NCBI GenBank assembly: GCA_964564785.1
Contig: CAZMCT010000167.1
Coordinates: 1-6,316, forward strand
DNA length: 6,316 bases
Source of the DNA: CAZMCT01 sp964564785
Lineage (GTDB): Bacteria > Planctomycetota > Phycisphaerae > UBA1845 > Fen-1342
Reading direction: 5' to 3'
Part shown: in pieces, positions 4,918 through 6,316 of the stretch
Layout of the letters: every line of letters starts with the position of its first letter
Numbering within the stretch: position 1 is the stretch's first letter
Translations under genes and position numbers: made by a program
The notes under the pieces: generated by a model
Told to the model about the DNA's origin: nothing
The model's database searches: none
The model's input: the letters and a program-made list of their open reading frames with translations, nothing else

Positions 4918-5874
4918 TCACGATTTTTCCGGGCCCGCGGCCCGGACCAACGCCAACGCCCGTGCCACGAGCGACGATTCCGGCTCCGACGCGTCCGTGT
5001 CCAGCCACTGCACGTAGGGCATGCGCTTCAGCCAGGTCCGCTGCTGCTTGGCCAGCCGCCGCGTGTGGATCTTCACCCGCTCGACCGCTTCCGCGAGCGT
5101 CCACCGGCCGGCCAGGTGCTCCAGCAGCTCCGCGTACCCTACCGCCTGTCGAGCCTGATCGCTCAGGCCGCGCGGATCACCTGCCAGCCGCCGCACCTCG
5201 TCCAACAAGCCGACTTCTACCATGCGTTTCACCCGCATGTTGATTCGGTGATTCGATTCTTCCCGGGAGCGCCGGACACCGATAATGAGCCAATTCCATT
5301 CCGGGCGGCGCGGCCCGGCCGTGTTATCCCACTGCCGCTGAAGGGTGCTGATCGGCCGGCCGGTGAGGCGGAAGACCTCGAGGGCGCGCTCCACGCGCCG
5401 CAGGTCGTTGCGGTGAATTCGGGCGGCGGCGGCAGGATCGACGCGCTCCAGCTCGGCGTGCAGGACGGCGAGCCCCTCGGAGCGGGCGCGGGCCCGCAAC
5501 TCGGCCCGCACAGCCGCGTCGGCCGCGGGCCCGGCGAAGATCCCCTCATACCAGCACTTGAAGTAGAGCACCGTGCCGCCGACGGCGACGACCGGGCGGC
5601 CACGCGCGTGCACCTCGCGGACTGCTGTATCCGCGAGTTGGACGAATCGGGCCGCGCTGAAAGCTTCCCAGGGGTCAGCTACGTCGATCAGGTGATGCGG
5701 AATCGCCGCCTGCTCGGCTGGGGACGGCTTGGCAGTGCCGATATCGAATCCGCGATAGACCTTCATCGAGTCGATGCTGAGAATCTCGCCGGCCAGCGTT
5801 TCGGCCAAACTGCGCGCGAGGGCCCCCTTCCCGGAAGCGGTGCAACCGATAATGACGATGATGCAGGGCTTCAC
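4918..5874 (-). CDS. miaA: tRNA dimethylallyltransferase (tRNA A37 isopentenyltransferase)
   Basis: 318 residues, near the normal length. The enzyme transfers the dimethylallyl group to N6 of A37 in tRNAs that read codons starting with U, making i6A. Landmarks run in order. The P-loop is GCTASGKG (10-17). DSMKVYRGFDIGTAKP (35-50) is the DSMQVYRG block with the catalytic Asp35. PHHLIDV (59-65) follows, then GGTVLYFK (99-106) with T101, and RNDLRRVERALEVFRLTGRP (155-174). The C-terminal blocks are QAVGYAEL (243-250) and TRRLAKQQRTW (271-281). The P-loop is odd: the last Ser/Thr of the Walker A motif is Gly17, and the usual Pro11 is Cys. The start is GTG 5874, with no other in-frame start nearby upstream and no ribosome binding site. 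The gene is otherwise intact. Confidence 0.97.
   Translation of the reverse strand: MKPCIIVIIGCTASGKGALARSLAETLAGEILSIDSMKVYRGFDIGTAKPSPAEQAAIPHHLIDVADPWEAFSAARFVQLADTAVREVHARGRPVVAVGGTVLYFKCWYEGIFAGPAADAAVRAELRARARSEGLAVLHAELERVDPAAAARIHRNDLRRVERALEVFRLTGRPISTLQRQWDNTAGPRRPEWNWLIIGVRRSREESNHRINMRVKRMVEVGLLDEVRRLAGDPRGLSDQARQAVGYAELLEHLAGRWTLAEAVERVKIHTRRLAKQQRTWLKRMPYVQWLDTDASEPESSLVARALALVRAAGPEKS
4928..4946. repeat. Hairpin at the 3' end of miaA
   Basis: TCCGGGCC (4928-4935) and GGCCCGGA (4939-4946) form a perfect 8-bp stem over a 3-nt loop, inside the last codons of miaA. On the miaA strand it is followed by an A-run rather than a T-run, so it does not look like an intrinsic terminator for miaA. 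It may slow 3' decay or simply reflect the Gly/Ala/Pro codons. Confidence 0.4.
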
Positions 5875-5882
5875 AGCGGCGT

Positions 5883-5911
5883 TTTGTATTCGGGCCGCGT
5901 GTGGAAGTCTA
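5883..5911 (-). promoter_or_regulatory. Candidate miaA promoter giving a leaderless transcript
   Basis: On the minus strand TAGACT (5906-5911), matching 4 of 6 bases of the -35 consensus, is followed after exactly 17 nt by TACAAA (5883-5888), matching 4 of 6 bases of the -10. Only 8 nt separate the -10 from the miaA GTG at 5874, so the transcript would begin within a base or two of the start codon. This agrees with the absence of a ribosome binding site. Confidence 0.4.
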
Positions 5912-5984
5912 CGCGAAAGGACTGCACGCCGAGCCGATGAACGGAAGGCGCATGACTCCGATGCACGAGGAGGAGCGGACTGTG

Positions 5985-6018
5985 CGGGCCGTTGACGCGT
6001 TATAAAAGGTACGGCCCG
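5985..6018. promoter_or_regulatory. 34-bp dyad enclosing a TTGACGC / TATAAA core
   Basis: CGGGCCGT (5985-5992) and ACGGCCCG (6011-6018) are perfect 8-bp inverted arms around an 18-nt AT-richer centre that contains TATAAA (6001-6006). The motif TTGACGC at 5992-5998 recurs exactly 60 bp downstream at 6052-6058, each time followed by a TAT-AAA-GTAC string. This looks like an operator or promoter element in the divergent region between miaA and the lipoprotein gene. No known regulator site is recognised. Confidence 0.4.
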
Positions 6019-6041
6019 TCTCGGAGCGATCTGAACGGACT

Positions 6042-6070
6042 TTGCCGGCGTTTGACGCCGTATCTAAACT
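6042..6070 (+). promoter_or_regulatory. Candidate promoter for the lipoprotein gene
   Basis: TTGCCG (6042-6047) and TAAACT (6065-6070) each match 4 of 6 bases of the sigma-70 hexamers, with 17-nt spacing. A 6-bp dyad, CGGCGT (6046-6051) with ACGCCG (6055-6060), lies between them and could be an operator. The predicted start near 6077 gives a leader of about 50 nt ending in a strong GGAGGAG. Confidence 0.4.
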
Positions 6071-6127
6071 GTACTTGGGTCGAGGATTGTGCTCGCGCCC
6101 CCACCCCCAACCCGGAGGAGCCGCGTG

Positions 6128-6316
6128 ATGGCCGCAACCGTGCTGCGTGCCCACTGGGCAATGGCCCTGCTGTTTGTCGCCGCGTTCGTATTGCTTTTGT
6201 CGGGTGGCTGCCCGGGCCCGGGAAACGGCGGGGGCGACGACTCGAACGACGTGAACCATCCGGACGGTGGCGATGCGAACGATCCGAACAGCGGGGGCGG
6301 GGGAGGAGACGGCGGG
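6128..6316 (+). CDS. Lipoprotein with Gly/Asp/Asn-rich linker, 5' part only
   Basis: The first 63 codons are in the window and the gene runs off the right end. The start is ATG 6128, 7 nt after GGAGGAG at 6114-6120; a GTG at 6125 is too close. Residues 1-27 form a signal peptide with one Arg (R7) and a hydrophobic core (about 11-24), ending LLLSGGC, with C28 as the likely lipid-modified cysteine. The lipobox is imperfect (Ser-Gly-Gly before Cys). From residue 29 the protein is a flexible Gly/Asp/Asn/Pro-rich linker (GGGDDSNDVNHPDGGDANDP and a Gly run), typical of planctomycete surface proteins that tether a larger folded domain. The functional domain lies beyond the window, so no role can be given. 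Confidence 0.8.
   Translation, partial: MAATVLRAHWAMALLFVAAFVLLLSGGCPGPGNGGGDDSNDVNHPDGGDANDPNSGGGGGDGG

Noticed and set aside
4876..5940. 354-codon plus-strand frame, longer than miaA itself
   Set aside because: It is antisense to the whole of miaA, which has all family motifs; the plus-strand product has no domain and no ribosome binding site.

Overview
The window is GC-rich bacterial DNA, by eye about two thirds G+C. It looks like a planctomycete, probably from the Phycisphaerae side of the phylum. The reasons are an ECF sigma factor next to a protein whose C-terminal half reads like the planctomycete H-X9-DG (DUF1559-type) domain, a lipoprotein with a Gly/Asp/Asn-rich linker, a very acidic small protein, and short GC-rich inverted repeats in the intergenic DNA. 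The phylum assignment is inference from style and domain content; no rRNA or other firm marker is present.

Layout, left to right. Positions 1-392 hold no convincing gene. They carry two families of short repeats (a TGTGCCAC cluster with two hairpins at 32-109, and an ACCGGTT/AACCGGT family at 230-342) and one or two candidate promoters. Next, on the + strand, come an ECF sigma factor (393-1007), a 121-nt spacer that folds on paper into a three-stem structure, and a membrane protein (1129-2145). That protein has an anti-sigma-like cytoplasmic part followed by an H-X9-DG-like outer part. A small hairpin at 2180-2198 separates this pair from a convergent gene for a 120-residue hyperacidic protein (2236-2598, - strand). 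A divergent intergenic region (2599-2770) with promoters for both sides leads to a translationally coupled + strand pair: a 67-residue SEC-C zinc-motif protein (2771-2974) and a YkgJ-type CxxCxxCC protein (2971-3420).

The right half is mostly - strand. Read in transcription order it holds miaA (5874 to 4918, tRNA dimethylallyltransferase), a small possible ribbon-helix-helix protein (4831 to 4508), and a membrane-anchored transglutaminase-like protein (4318 to 3377). The last of these overlaps the YkgJ gene tail to tail by 44 nt. A divergent region (5875-6127) carries a candidate leaderless promoter for miaA, and dyads plus a candidate promoter for a + strand lipoprotein (6128 onward) that runs off the window.

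How the genes may work together. The sigma factor and the fusion membrane protein look like a signalling pair, with an outer sensor domain, a single membrane helix and a cytoplasmic sigma-binding domain. SEC-C and YkgJ are co-translated cysteine-cluster metal-binding proteins. MiaA is housekeeping. No complete defence system, mobile element, CRISPR array, tRNA or rRNA is visible. The most unusual items are the anti-sigma/H-X9-DG fusion with its structured spacer, and the altered Walker A motif of MiaA.
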